Of a stretch of DNA of 56,708 bases, positions 1 to 8,816 are shown piece by piece (position 1 is the stretch's first letter; every line of letters starts with the position of its first letter). The notes below the pieces were generated by a model. It had not been told where the DNA came from and searched no databases. It was given only the letters and a program-made list of their open reading frames with translations. Both the position numbers and the translations under genes were made by a program. Origin of the DNA: JBDTCS01 sp039923455. GTDB lineage: Bacteria > Bacteroidota > Ignavibacteria > Palsa-1295. The stretch is taken from positions 1 through 56,708 of the forward strand of contig JBDTCS010000159.1 of the NCBI GenBank assembly GCA_039923455.1, in the 5' to 3' direction.

Positions 1-333
1 TTGGATAGCGATTATTATTCTGGCGATCTATCCACCAAGTTTAGCTCAAACAACAACGCGCAAGACTTCACCGGAGCACTGGCTACAACAGTTGTTGGCG
101 GCGGTGATCTGATCATTTTGGTGAAGACTTCGACCGGCCATTATGGTCGTTTGGCTATTCTTCGTCAAGCTGATGGTAATCTTTACACGACAGACGCTTC
201 AGGATACCACGCAATTGACGTAGTGGTTTCCTTGCAGGCTGGTCCGCTCACGTTGCCTTATGCGAGCCGCGGCTTCCGTCTCCCGAATTCTTCGATGAAG
301 CAGTCGAACACGAACGTCACCATTGCTAACTAA
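1..333 (+). CDS. C-terminal part of an unknown protein (truncated at window start)
   Basis: The frame is open from the first base and stops at a TAA at 331-333, so this is the last 110 or so residues of a protein that begins outside the window. The first TTG is probably an internal Leu codon. The visible part is rich in Ser, Thr, Asn and Gly, has no Cys, and looks beta-rich (alternating hydrophobic stretches around 30-60). It does not end in a recognisable T9SS sorting domain. A terminator hairpin follows at 413-445. I do not recognise the family. Confidence 0.6.
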   Translation: MDSDYYSGDLSTKFSSNNNAQDFTGALATTVVGGGDLIILVKTSTGHYGRLAILRQADGNLYTTDASGYHAIDVVVSLQAGPLTLPYASRGFRLPNSSMKQSNTNVTIAN

Positions 334-412
334 GACGATTTGATCTCAGGAGAGCATTGTGAAAACTTAGCCGACCCTATAGATCAACTCTCGAAAGTTA
401 TACTTTCCTGTT

Positions 413-445
413 TTGGGCGCTTCGCAAGAGGCGTCCAATTTTTTT
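413..445 (+). terminator. Rho-independent terminator after the first gene
   Basis: An 8-bp stem (ttgggcgc at 413-420 with gcgtccaa at 431-438, one G-T pair) closes a 10-nt loop and is followed at once by a run of seven T. It lies about 80 nt past the stop codon at 333. Confidence 0.75.
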
Positions 446-567
446 GTGGTTCGGCAAAAATAATTGCATTCTCCGGTGCAGAACAGAGTAACTCCCGGAG
501 GGTTTAGACTGTTAATATATGGCGTCAATATTGTCGTTCAGCGTGTTCGCATGTAGGTAAATACGTA

Positions 568-1848
568 ATGTCATTTCGAGAATTGAATAATTCTATCAAT
601 CCTGTGAAGCGCACGAGTGTGCTGCTTCCTTTCTTATTTCTTTCGATCACAGCGCTCGCACTTTTTGCTTCGTGTATGAGCGACCCAATCACCGAACCTA
701 CTATCGTCGCACGTTCGATCTTCCGTCCACCATCTATATCGCATCGCGACACGAATTATATCTCCGGTCAAAACGTCGGTGATATGATCATTCGTTGGCT
801 ACCAAGCCCGAGCGATACTCAGCAGAATTTTCGTGGCTATGTTTTGCGATTGTATAAAGCGGAGTATGATGTAAGTCTTGCGCAGGATACGTTCGTCGTG
901 CCGCCGATCCGTGAGGTTAGGCTCGATGGCGATCAACTATCCTATACGTTCATCGGTATTCCACTTGGGCATTATGGCGCCGCTGTTTGGGGGCGTAGAA
1001 ACGCTTCGAGCCCGGACTCACTTGTGCTATCGACCGATTCTTCGGGCATCACATTCGATTTTGATCCGCGACCTGTGTTCAACCCGACAAATCTTCGTGC
1101 CGTCGCGATCGGGCGCACGAATATTCGCTTGCATTGGGATCTGCCCTCGACCGACACGCAGATCGGCATGATGGGTTATCAGATCTACTTTACGAAAACA
1201 TTTAAGAAGGATAGCACACTCAGTTTTTTCAAGAGTGCTGTTGGTGGCGGTCATGACACCAGTTCGGCCGCACGTAACGAGGCGGATATCAGCGTTCCAG
1301 CAGGACTCGATCTGGTGCCAGAAGGAGAGTATAAGATCTGGGTAAAAGCTGTTCGCAAAGATTCGACGCAAGGCACGGGCGATTCCTCGGTGATTTTTTG
1401 GTCCGGTGCCGAGCAACTGCCGTTGGGAGGCAACGCGCAAGATAGTCTTGGTGTCGAAATACCAACCGGGCAAAGTATTTTTATCGGACAGATTAATTCA
1501 GATTTTGGAATACAGGCAGTGAGTACGAATCCGACGATAAGTGTTTCGATCTCCGGTACACAAGTTATGCTGGGTGGTACCAAGTTTGTACCGCAAGGTG
1601 ACACTGCTTCGGAGATCGGACGCATATTTTATTCCGCACCGCATGCAGATGCGGACTACTCTGTAACATCCCTCACACTGCCGCCGACCGTGCTGAGCAA
1701 GGGTTATATCGTATATGCGCTTTTCCCGAATGGTACACGCGCACGCGTTTTCTTCATAACGCAGCCGGACGGAACGCTCGTCACAACATCGGGCAGCTTG
1801 CGAATTAGGGCGAGTTTTCAGCCTCAAACGAAGTATCGATACTATTAA
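568..1848 (+). CDS. Predicted lipoprotein with fibronectin-III-like beta-sandwich domains
   Basis: This 426-residue protein starts with a basic n-region and a hydrophobic stretch (about 19-35), ending in the lipobox-like F-A-S-C with Cys36 as the likely lipidated residue. It is therefore probably anchored in the outer membrane or periplasm. Two segments (about 55-165 and 170-280) have the strand pattern of fibronectin type III domains, for example 'IRLHWDLP' followed by 'GYQIYFTK'. The C-terminal third looks like another beta domain without a recognised family. Neighbours give no functional lead; a terminator lies upstream and HU follows about 250 nt downstream. Function is unknown. A role in binding or scaffolding is inference only. 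Confidence 0.75.
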   Translation: MSFRELNNSINPVKRTSVLLPFLFLSITALALFASCMSDPITEPTIVARSIFRPPSISHRDTNYISGQNVGDMIIRWLPSPSDTQQNFRGYVLRLYKAEYDVSLAQDTFVVPPIREVRLDGDQLSYTFIGIPLGHYGAAVWGRRNASSPDSLVLSTDSSGITFDFDPRPVFNPTNLRAVAIGRTNIRLHWDLPSTDTQIGMMGYQIYFTKTFKKDSTLSFFKSAVGGGHDTSSAARNEADISVPAGLDLVPEGEYKIWVKAVRKDSTQGTGDSSVIFWSGAEQLPLGGNAQDSLGVEIPTGQSIFIGQINSDFGIQAVSTNPTISVSISGTQVMLGGTKFVPQGDTASEIGRIFYSAPHADADYSVTSLTLPPTVLSKGYIVYALFPNGTRARVFFITQPDGTLVTTSGSLRIRASFQPQTKYRYY

Positions 1849-1938
1849 CGGAGTTACTCAGATGCAGGTCTGACACGTACCGTTCCCATTCATCGGCAAA
1901 TTACTTGAGCAAAATAATCGCTCGAAAGGTTGATTTTA

Positions 1939-1970
1939 TTGGCCTCCGCCCGATTTTCTTCGTAAATTTG
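1939..1970 (+). promoter_or_regulatory. Candidate Bacteroidota-type promoter for the HU gene
   Basis: TAAATTTG at 1963-1970 matches the TAnnTTTG -7 consensus of Bacteroidota, with TTG at 1939-1941 separated from it by 21 nt, near the spacing expected for the -33 element. It would give a leader of roughly 125 nt before the HU start at 2103. Confidence 0.4.
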
Positions 1971-2102
1971 TTTTGCGCAACAACGGATGCCCTGAAAGCC
2001 CGTCTGCAATATTTTTCTTTTCTTGAATGGTGTATGCCAAATTCCGACCGAGTTCGGTATCCATCCATGTATTTCAAAGACCCTAATTAACAGCAACGAA
2101 CT

Positions 2103-2453
2103 ATGGCCAAAACAACTTCCGCAAAGCCTATGACAAAGTCGGCAATCATCGATCGTCTCTCTGCAGAGGCTGATCTGCCGAAGAAGAAAATGAATGAGAT
2201 CCTCGAGTCACTCGTGGCACTCTCGTACAAAGAAGCCAAGAATGGCTTCACGATCCCTGGGCTCGGAAAGCTCGTATGTGCAGCGCGTAACGCACGCATG
2301 GGTCGTAACCCTCAGACGGGTGAAGCGATCAAGATTCCTGCACGTACCGTTCTCAAGTTCCGCGTGGCAAAACAGGCCAAAGACGCGATCCTGAATAACG
2401 GCAAGCCGGCGGCCAAAAAGGCTCCAGCAAAGGCAAAAGCGAAGAAGAAGTAA
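2103..2453 (+). CDS. HU/IHF-family DNA-binding protein with basic C-terminal tail
   Basis: This is a 116-residue nucleoid protein of the HU/IHF family, which bends and compacts DNA as a dimer. Residues about 10-95 cover the HU fold. The beta-arm signature is visible as 'GRNPQTGEAIKIPA', followed by 'RTVLKFRVAKQAKDAI'. Ordinary HU is about 90 residues. Here an extra tail of about 20 residues consists almost only of Lys, Ala and Pro (KPAAKKAPAKAKAKKK), resembling histone H1 tails. The ATG at 2103 is chosen because the N-terminal helix follows it directly. A candidate promoter lies at 1939-1970 and a terminator at 2505-2535, so the gene is probably monocistronic. Confidence 0.93.
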   Translation: MAKTTSAKPMTKSAIIDRLSAEADLPKKKMNEILESLVALSYKEAKNGFTIPGLGKLVCAARNARMGRNPQTGEAIKIPARTVLKFRVAKQAKDAILNNGKPAAKKAPAKAKAKKK

Positions 2454-2504
2454 TTCTTTTTCACGCGTTACGAGCTATCCGCTTTAGGAAAAATCGTTAC
2501 ATTC

Positions 2505-2535
2505 CGGGCGCTTATCCGTATGGATATAGCGCCCG
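2505..2535 (+). terminator. Hairpin terminator after the HU gene
   Basis: cgggcgct (2505-2512) pairs with agcgcccg (2528-2535), and the inner tatcc/ggata pair extends the stem past one bulge. The hairpin is followed by the T-rich atttattt. It lies about 50 nt past the HU stop. Confidence 0.6.
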
Positions 2536-2641
2536 ATTTATTTCATCCGGTGCAAAACCGCTGTATTCCATGGGTTCGCTATGCCCACGGAAGAATACGA
2601 TCGAGGAATGGCGTGATATATGAATAGCGTTAGTAGTATAT

Positions 2642-3844
2642 ATGAAGTGTAAATATTATAGTCATCGAATAGGAGTTTTGCTCGCGAGTGCGATATTCGC
2701 GCTTTTGGTTTTGCCCAACCCGAGCAACGGTCAGTGGATACTACAATCCGGTAAGATGGATCAGCAGGTTCGTCGCGGCGAGGAGCTGGTCTATAACATG
2801 GACTATCAAGCTGCTACGCAAGTATTCGATTCGATCATTGCGGAAAATCCGGATCACCCGGCGGGATATTTTTATAGCGCGATGGTCGAGTTTTGGCGCG
2901 CAGTGACGAATCCCGACAACACAACTTATGATGCGCGTTATCGCGCCAGATTGCAACAAGCGCTCGATCGTTCTGATACACTCTTAGCACATAACGAACT
3001 CGATCTTGCAGGAATATTCTACAAAGGTGCTTCGCTCGGAATGCGCGCACGAATTTTTGCGATTCGACCGAATTGGTCGGATGCGATCGGGATCATGCTT
3101 GGTGATGCAAGAGAAGGCATTAAATATTTGAACAAGATCGAAGAACTCATTCCTTCGAACAGCGATATACTTTTTGGTCGCGGACTCTATAATTATTATG
3201 TGGAAGCGATCAAAGACGATGAGCCCTTCCTCCGTCCACTCATCGGCCTCTTTGCTACCGGCAACAAGCGAGTCGGACTTGCGATGCTCGAACAAGCTGC
3301 GAAGACAGCGAGCTACGCGAAAATCGAAGCGCAGTACGAGTTGATGAAGCTTTATTACATTTACGAGAAGCAGTATGCAAAGGCCTACGAACTTGCGCAA
3401 TCACTCGCGAGCCGATACCCAAACAACGTACAGTTCTTGCACTATCTCGCGTATTCGCAGGTGAGTTTAGGAATGACAGAAAAATATGACTCCACCTATC
3501 GCGTAGTACTAGCCCGTGCAAGAGAAAAGCGTGAGGGTTACACCGTGCGTCAAGCTCGGGAGGCGATGCATTTTCTTGGGCAAGCACAACTCATGTCGCC
3601 CTACGGGAATCTTGACTCTGCACTCTACTTTTTATACAACAGCGATCTGCTAAGTCGTACTATCTCGCCAAACGAAATGCAATGGTGGCTTACGCGAGAA
3701 GAATTATTGATGGGGCAGGCATACGACAGCAAGAACGACCGACCTCGCGCGATTCAAATGTACAAGCGCGTGCTTGATCTACCCGATTTCAATGGAGATC
3801 ACGCCGCAGCAGAACGATTTTTGCAAACGCCGTATAGAAAGTAG
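2642..3844 (+). CDS. Secreted TPR-like repeat protein
   Basis: This 400-residue protein has an N-terminal signal peptide (basic start, hydrophobic core about 10-25, likely cleavage after 'PSNG' near residue 30). Most of the remainder is helical and contains TPR-like pairs. Examples are residues about 45-80 ('MDYQAATQVFDSIIAENPDHPAGYF'-type), the segment near 240-275 ('YEKQYAKAYELAQSLASRYPNN'), and the end ('RAIQMYKRVLDLP'). TPR proteins usually mediate protein-protein contacts; partner and pathway are not evident here. The ATG lies between AT-rich sequence and no strong Shine-Dalgarno is visible. A REP-like pair begins 11 nt after the stop codon. It is probably periplasmic. Confidence 0.75.
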   Translation: MKCKYYSHRIGVLLASAIFALLVLPNPSNGQWILQSGKMDQQVRRGEELVYNMDYQAATQVFDSIIAENPDHPAGYFYSAMVEFWRAVTNPDNTTYDARYRARLQQALDRSDTLLAHNELDLAGIFYKGASLGMRARIFAIRPNWSDAIGIMLGDAREGIKYLNKIEELIPSNSDILFGRGLYNYYVEAIKDDEPFLRPLIGLFATGNKRVGLAMLEQAAKTASYAKIEAQYELMKLYYIYEKQYAKAYELAQSLASRYPNNVQFLHYLAYSQVSLGMTEKYDSTYRVVLARAREKREGYTVRQAREAMHFLGQAQLMSPYGNLDSALYFLYNSDLLSRTISPNEMQWWLTREELLMGQAYDSKNDRPRAIQMYKRVLDLPDFNGDHAAAERFLQTPYRK

Positions 3845-3854
3845 ACTTTACGAT

Positions 3855-4050
3855 CCCTCACCCTAAGTCCCTCTCCCGCTGGGAGAGGGACTTGGCGTTA
3901 GGGTCTTCAAATGAGACAAACAACTTTTCCGTTACCATGCAGAAAGATTGCTCACCAGTGGCGGAATAAAATTCACAGCGTGCATCTAGCTCAACATTTT
4001 TTCCCTTCCTCAAGTCCCTCTCCCAGCGGGAGAGGGATTTAGGGTGAGGG
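3855..4050. repeat. Pair of inverted REP-like palindromic elements (REPIN-like)
   Basis: Two 39-bp copies lie at 3855-3893 and 4012-4050 in opposite orientation with one mismatch between them. Each begins or ends with ccctcaccctaa and contains an internal palindrome built on ccctctcccgctgggagagg. The 118-bp spacer codes for nothing convincing. Palindromes of this type are scattered between genes in many environmental bacteria. The paired, head-to-head arrangement resembles a REPIN. It could also terminate the TPR-like gene that ends at 3844. Confidence 0.75.
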
Positions 4051-4081
4051 TATCCCCGGCTTAAGAACAACTACTCAGATT

Positions 4082-5476
4082 ATGAAAAAAAGATCGCTCC
4101 CCTCCATCGGACTCGCACTCACAAGTGCACTTCTTTTATTAGCGCCTCTTGCTCGTGCACAAGATGTCGACGCGACCACTGAGAAGCACGAATCTTTATC
4201 GCTGACGGTATATAATAATAATCTAGGCGTAGTGCGTGATGTTCGTTCATTTGACATCAAGAGTGGCACGAGCGAAGTGCAACTGAAAGATGTACCGGCG
4301 CTGATTGACCCAACGACTGTCAAGATCACCTCGATCAAGCATCCAAAGGCGGTGCAGGTCGTCGAGCAGAACTACGAGTATGATCTCGTAAGTCAGACGA
4401 AGCTACTCGAAAAATATATTGATCATAGAATATCTGTCACCGATAACAAAGGCGCAAAGCTTGAGGGGACGCTCCTTGCGATCGAGAGCGGAAAGCTTAC
4501 GCTGCTGACGGGGACCAGCATTACGATGTTGCCTGATCTCAGCCGATACACGATCGATGTGCCGAGTCTACCCGCTGGGCTTATCACACGCCCGACGCTC
4601 ATCTGGCAACTGCAATCTGATCAAGCATTCTCGCACGAGCCGTTGGAAGTTTTGTACCAAACCGGTGGCATTTCATGGCATGCGGAATATATCGCTGCGC
4701 TATCGGATGATGATCGATCGCTCGATCTTACCGGATGGGTTAGTCTGGATAATCGGAGTGGTGGATCGTTCGTCGATGCTAAGCTCAAACTTGTCGCTGG
4801 TGCGCTGCATAGAGTCGCGACACGAATCACCTCATCCTCTAACGGCATAATGTCCACGAGGGAAGCGGTCCGTTTGGCAGCTCCGCAATTTGAGGAGAGT
4901 GGCTTGTTCGAATATCATCTCTACGATCTTCAGCGAAAGACGAGCATCAAGAACAATGAAGTCAAGCAGATTTCGCTATTAGAAGCAAATGGTGTAGCTG
5001 CCGAGAAGCGCTATACGTATCGCGGTGCAAAGAACGTCGAAGTGACAGTGATGTTCGTCAACAATGAGAAGAATCACCTTGGTGTGCCGATACCGATGGG
5101 TATTGTGCGCGTTATGAAGCGCGACAAAGATGGCACGTTAGAGTTCGTCGGTGAAGATCGCGTCGAGCATACACCTCGCGATGAGAAGATCACACTGAAA
5201 GTCGGCGATGCGTTTGATCTGCTCGGCGAGCGCGTTGTTACCGACTCCCGCAATCTCGGACCCCAGACAAATCAAGAGTCAATTGAGATCACACTCAAGA
5301 ATAGAAAAGATGAAGATGTGGTAATCGACGTCGTCGAAGAGTTACCCGGCAGTTGGGAGATCACAAAGAACTCCACCGATTTTGAGAAGAAGAATGCAAA
5401 TCAGATCGTCTTTCACATTCCGGTGAAAGCACGCGCAGATGCAAAAGTCAGCTACACCGTTGTGCATCATTGGTAA
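4082..5476 (+). CDS. DUF4139 domain-containing exported protein
   Basis: The 464-residue product carries a clear signal peptide (MKKR start, hydrophobic 8-24, likely cleavage at Ala-Arg-Ala/Gln near 26-27). The mature part follows the pattern of DUF4139 proteins: an N-terminal beta segment ('LTVYNNNLGVVRDVR'), a middle part with 'LEVLYQTGGISWHAEYIAAL', and a C-terminal beta domain ending in 'KVSYTVVHHW'. Family members are periplasmic or surface proteins of unknown biochemical function. The gene sits after the REP-like pair and is closed by a strong terminator at 5501-5535. No operon partner is visible. Confidence 0.85.
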   Translation: MKKRSLPSIGLALTSALLLLAPLARAQDVDATTEKHESLSLTVYNNNLGVVRDVRSFDIKSGTSEVQLKDVPALIDPTTVKITSIKHPKAVQVVEQNYEYDLVSQTKLLEKYIDHRISVTDNKGAKLEGTLLAIESGKLTLLTGTSITMLPDLSRYTIDVPSLPAGLITRPTLIWQLQSDQAFSHEPLEVLYQTGGISWHAEYIAALSDDDRSLDLTGWVSLDNRSGGSFVDAKLKLVAGALHRVATRITSSSNGIMSTREAVRLAAPQFEESGLFEYHLYDLQRKTSIKNNEVKQISLLEANGVAAEKRYTYRGAKNVEVTVMFVNNEKNHLGVPIPMGIVRVMKRDKDGTLEFVGEDRVEHTPRDEKITLKVGDAFDLLGERVVTDSRNLGPQTNQESIEITLKNRKDEDVVIDVVEELPGSWEITKNSTDFEKKNANQIVFHIPVKARADAKVSYTVVHHW

Positions 5477-5500
5477 GCGATGACAAAATTGCTGATGTGA

Positions 5501-5535
5501 CAAAGCCGCGGAAATTTATTCCGCGGCTTTGTTTT
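5501..5535 (+). terminator. Rho-independent terminator between convergent genes
   Basis: A 12-bp stem (caaagccgcgga at 5501-5512 with tccgcggctttg at 5520-5531) has a 7-nt loop followed by TTTT. It ends the DUF4139 gene and sits 14 nt from the stop codon of the convergent gene at 5549, so it may serve both. Confidence 0.85.
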
Positions 5536-5548
5536 GTCGACTTAATAT

Positions 5549-8500
5549 TTATTGCAGGACGACCATCTTGTTCGTCAAGTGTCCGCCGTCACTGGTTTCG
5601 AGAATGTAATAATAGGTGCCACTCGATACTCGGCGATTGTCCGAATCGGTGCCATCCCAAAACGCATCCTGCGCTCCGCCATCTTGCCCGACACGATCAA
5701 GCAATGTGCGAACGAGCATTCCACTTGTCGAATAGACTTTGATCGATACCGTTGTCGCATTTGGCAGCGAGTAGTGTATCCGCGTCGACGCGGGTGCCTC
5801 AGGCGAACCGAGCACGAATGGATTTGGATAATTTTGATCCATGCCAAACGCTTGCGCACCATAATGCAACTCAACGTGATTAGAGAAATGCTCCGTGCCG
5901 TTCAGATCGACCTGACGCAACTGGAATAGGTAATCACCATTGTCATGCTTCGGATCTACGAATACATACGAGATCGGCATGTTCGAATTACCACCGGAGG
6001 CTTGGGATGGAACCGAGCCGATCACTTCGAACGGTTGTGAATTGTAACTACGCATTACTTCGAAGCGTAAATTATTTTTCTCACTATCGGTGTGCCAATC
6101 GAGCCTTGTACCGGCGCTTGTAGGAGTTGCTTTTAGTCCATCGAGCTCAACTGGGAGTGCGTTTGCATTGCCCTCCCAAATTCCCCTGCCGTGTGTAGCA
6201 ACACGGATGGTTGTTTTGTTGGGGTGCATCTGTACATCCATGCACGCAGCAAGCCCAAGTCCCGACCCCGCGATCGACCATGTAAGACCGGCATCGAGCG
6301 TATAGTAAATTCCATTGTCGGTCGCCGCATACCATGTCGAAGCAGGATTGACAGAGTCAAGCGCGACACCATTCACCGGAACACCAGGCAGAATTGCAGT
6401 GCCGGTTCCTGAACGATTCACCCACGTCGTTCCCCCATCCGAAGTGAGCATCACACGCGACGATGAGGTTGATCCACTACCGATACCAATGATCGCCCAG
6501 CTTGCGTTAGTCGGATGACACGCGAAATAATTTATGCTCGCGCCGGGGACGTTCGTATTCTTCGAAGCCCACGTAGTGCCACCATCCGTTGTTAGTTTGA
6601 TGACACCTGTTCCAAACCCAGCCCAGATTACAAGCCCATTCGAAGGCGAGAGGCCGATCGACTGACACTGATTTGAACTGTTCAAGACTGGGGATATCGC
6701 GGTCCAGTTATTACCCTGATCCGACGATAGAAAGACTTTCGTCCGGCCGGTATAGAGCACGCTATGATTCTTCGGAGCCATCTGATACGGACAATCCCAA
6801 TCTCCTTGTTCGATCGAACCGGTCAGCGTATTCGTCCATGATGTTCCACCATTGGCAGTCCGATAAATATTTCCAAATGGGAGTTCAGCATAGATCGTAC
6901 TTGCATTGACATAGTCGGAGATCGGTTGGAAGCCGTCGCCACCGTAGATCATTTTTGGAGTGATGCCAGTAACGGTCTTCCACGTGCCTTGATCTTGTGC
7001 ACCGGCATAGGTTGTCTTGCTATCATTCTTATCGAGACTCAGATGATAGAATCGCATCGTGGAGTAACCATTGTTCTTCGTCACCCACGAGTTACCAGCA
7101 TCGTTGGAATAAAATATTCCGCCATCTGTACCTACAAAAATTTTCGTTGGGTCGAATGGATTTAGTGCGATCGAGTGATGATCCACATGCGGATCGCTGT
7201 TACTGGAGTTATTATATCCGCTAAACTGAACCCAACCACCACCGTCGTCCCAGTTATACCAACCCTCGACACCACCAACATACAGCGAGTCGTGGGTAGC
7301 TGCGTTCGGACTCATACCGAGATAGAGATCATACCAACCTTGCGCCCCACTTTGAGTCGTCGGACGGAAGAGTGTGGATGGCACAGACACTTTTGCAAAA
7401 CTCGTTCCAGAGTTGACCGACTTATAGAGCCCAAGCAGATCGCCGGTGCTGTTCGATGCTTTCGAAAGCAGCGCGTAAACTTTTGAAGGATTGCCTTTCG
7501 GGCAAGCGAGTGCACCACGTCCGATCGAATCTCCACGAGGAATTCCGACATTCGCAAGTTTTCCCCATGTTGCGCCATCATCAGCAGATTTATACACGCC
7601 GCAATTCTGCGATGGGCCGCTAAAATTATTTCCATCGAGCAAATACATCACCGTCACACCACCGATCACCAGGCCCGGTACAATATCCCAGACCACACCG
7701 CCGGAGGTATACACCTTGCTCCAAGTTACCCCCGAATTGATGGAGCGATAAAGTCCTTGTGCGGCATTGAATCCTGAAGCGAAAATAATATTTGTTTTCG
7801 ACGGATGGACAAACACTTTAACAACGCCGCTCGTGAAGGTCGAGGCACCTATGCGTGTCCACGTGCTTCCGGCATCTGAGGATTTGTAGAGCCCTGTACC
7901 ATTGAGTGCATCGGTCGAACTGTATCCGTCGCCGGAGCCAACATAGATGTTATTCGTGTTGACCGGATCAATCGCAATGGAAGCAACAGCAAGATCGGGA
8001 ATCACAAGATCCGTAAGCGGAAACCAACTGCCGCCACTGTTCGAAGTTTTCCAAACACCACCGCCTGCTGCACCGGCGTACATTATGGATGGCGTTTTAG
8101 GATCGATCGCGAGCGCGTTCGTACAACCCCCGATCGTGTAGCTACCAATCACGTTCGGCCCGATGTTCGTCCAAGCGTTCGCAAGAATTCCGTACTTTCC
8201 AGCGCTACTTTTTTCTGCAGCAACGGATGCACGATAAAGATCTTGGCGCGACTGCTCGACAGCCTGCATGCGTGCTTCTTTGTCATACACACCGTTCGTG
8301 CCTGCGTGACGCTTGAGATCATTGAGTCCGCGAGCAAAGATCTTCGATCTGCGAACGTCTTCCGGAATCTTGCTTAGTTCTTCGTAGACGCCATTTGTGG
8401 ATGGCAAGGCCATCGGTACCTCGAGTGTCTCAGACTCCTGCTCCTCAGGTGTAGAAACCTCTTGAGCAAAAACCTTCGATCCTGTAAGCGCAAAGAAGAT

Positions 8501-8626
8501 GCCAAGAATCAGCGCAAAACTTGCGCGTTGAGACCTTTTTGAAGGAGCAAAACTGTTGAATTTCACTAATTTTGGGGCAAAGTTAAGAGTGGGACGGCAA
8601 TATTTCATCAATGTTCGAACGTACAT
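5549..8626 (-). CDS. Large Asp-box (BNR/Ycf48-like) beta-propeller protein with T9SS sorting domain
   Basis: This 1025-residue secreted protein has a hydrophobic signal segment near residues 36-53 ending in Val-Phe-Ala-Gln; starts at 8626 or 8608 are both possible. Its body (about 145-830) carries at least eleven Asp-box-like motifs of the form S/T-x-D/N-x-G-x-T/S-W, such as SNSGGSW, SADDGATW and TTDGGTTW, typical of sialidase-like or Ycf48-like propellers. The final 95 or so residues form a FlgD-like/T9SS type A sorting domain ('NYPNPF', then 'WDGTDSDNRRVSSGTYYYIL'). The protein is therefore expected to cross the outer membrane by the type IX system. Catalytic sialidase residues are not evident. 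The role is probably surface binding or structural, by inference. Confidence 0.85.
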   Translation of the reverse strand: MYVRTLMKYCRPTLNFAPKLVKFNSFAPSKRSQRASFALILGIFFALTGSKVFAQEVSTPEEQESETLEVPMALPSTNGVYEELSKIPEDVRRSKIFARGLNDLKRHAGTNGVYDKEARMQAVEQSRQDLYRASVAAEKSSAGKYGILANAWTNIGPNVIGSYTIGGCTNALAIDPKTPSIMYAGAAGGGVWKTSNSGGSWFPLTDLVIPDLAVASIAIDPVNTNNIYVGSGDGYSSTDALNGTGLYKSSDAGSTWTRIGASTFTSGVVKVFVHPSKTNIIFASGFNAAQGLYRSINSGVTWSKVYTSGGVVWDIVPGLVIGGVTVMYLLDGNNFSGPSQNCGVYKSADDGATWGKLANVGIPRGDSIGRGALACPKGNPSKVYALLSKASNSTGDLLGLYKSVNSGTSFAKVSVPSTLFRPTTQSGAQGWYDLYLGMSPNAATHDSLYVGGVEGWYNWDDGGGWVQFSGYNNSSNSDPHVDHHSIALNPFDPTKIFVGTDGGIFYSNDAGNSWVTKNNGYSTMRFYHLSLDKNDSKTTYAGAQDQGTWKTVTGITPKMIYGGDGFQPISDYVNASTIYAELPFGNIYRTANGGTSWTNTLTGSIEQGDWDCPYQMAPKNHSVLYTGRTKVFLSSDQGNNWTAISPVLNSSNQCQSIGLSPSNGLVIWAGFGTGVIKLTTDGGTTWASKNTNVPGASINYFACHPTNASWAIIGIGSGSTSSSRVMLTSDGGTTWVNRSGTGTAILPGVPVNGVALDSVNPASTWYAATDNGIYYTLDAGLTWSIAGSGLGLAACMDVQMHPNKTTIRVATHGRGIWEGNANALPVELDGLKATPTSAGTRLDWHTDSEKNNLRFEVMRSYNSQPFEVIGSVPSQASGGNSNMPISYVFVDPKHDNGDYLFQLRQVDLNGTEHFSNHVELHYGAQAFGMDQNYPNPFVLGSPEAPASTRIHYSLPNATTVSIKVYSTSGMLVRTLLDRVGQDGGAQDAFWDGTDSDNRRVSSGTYYYILETSDGGHLTNKMVVLQ

Positions 8627-8808
8627 GGTTAACTATGACGGGGCGCCTAGAGCTATGTAAAAACTATTTAGGTTGTTTCAGTTTCAAATGAGCACTCAGA
8701 TACATCTCCTGCCTTTCAACCGGAAGCGTGAACGGCCGAACCAGATGCTGCTGAACTCATAATGCGATAGCAGACTTTGATATGAGCGATCTACCACAGA
8801 CAGTCATC

Positions 8809-8816
8809 TATTTTTG
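8809..8816 (+). promoter_or_regulatory. TAnnTTTG box immediately before rarA
   Basis: TATTTTTG matches the Bacteroidota -7 consensus and ends one base before the ATG of rarA at 8817. No TTG lies at the -33 distance. If it is used, the transcript would start inside or just after the first codons. Confidence 0.25.

Noticed and set aside
3858..4070. Minus-strand ORF reading 'SLSRWERDL' twice
   Set aside because: It is created by the REP-like palindromes; such translations recur wherever the repeat occurs and do not mark a gene.
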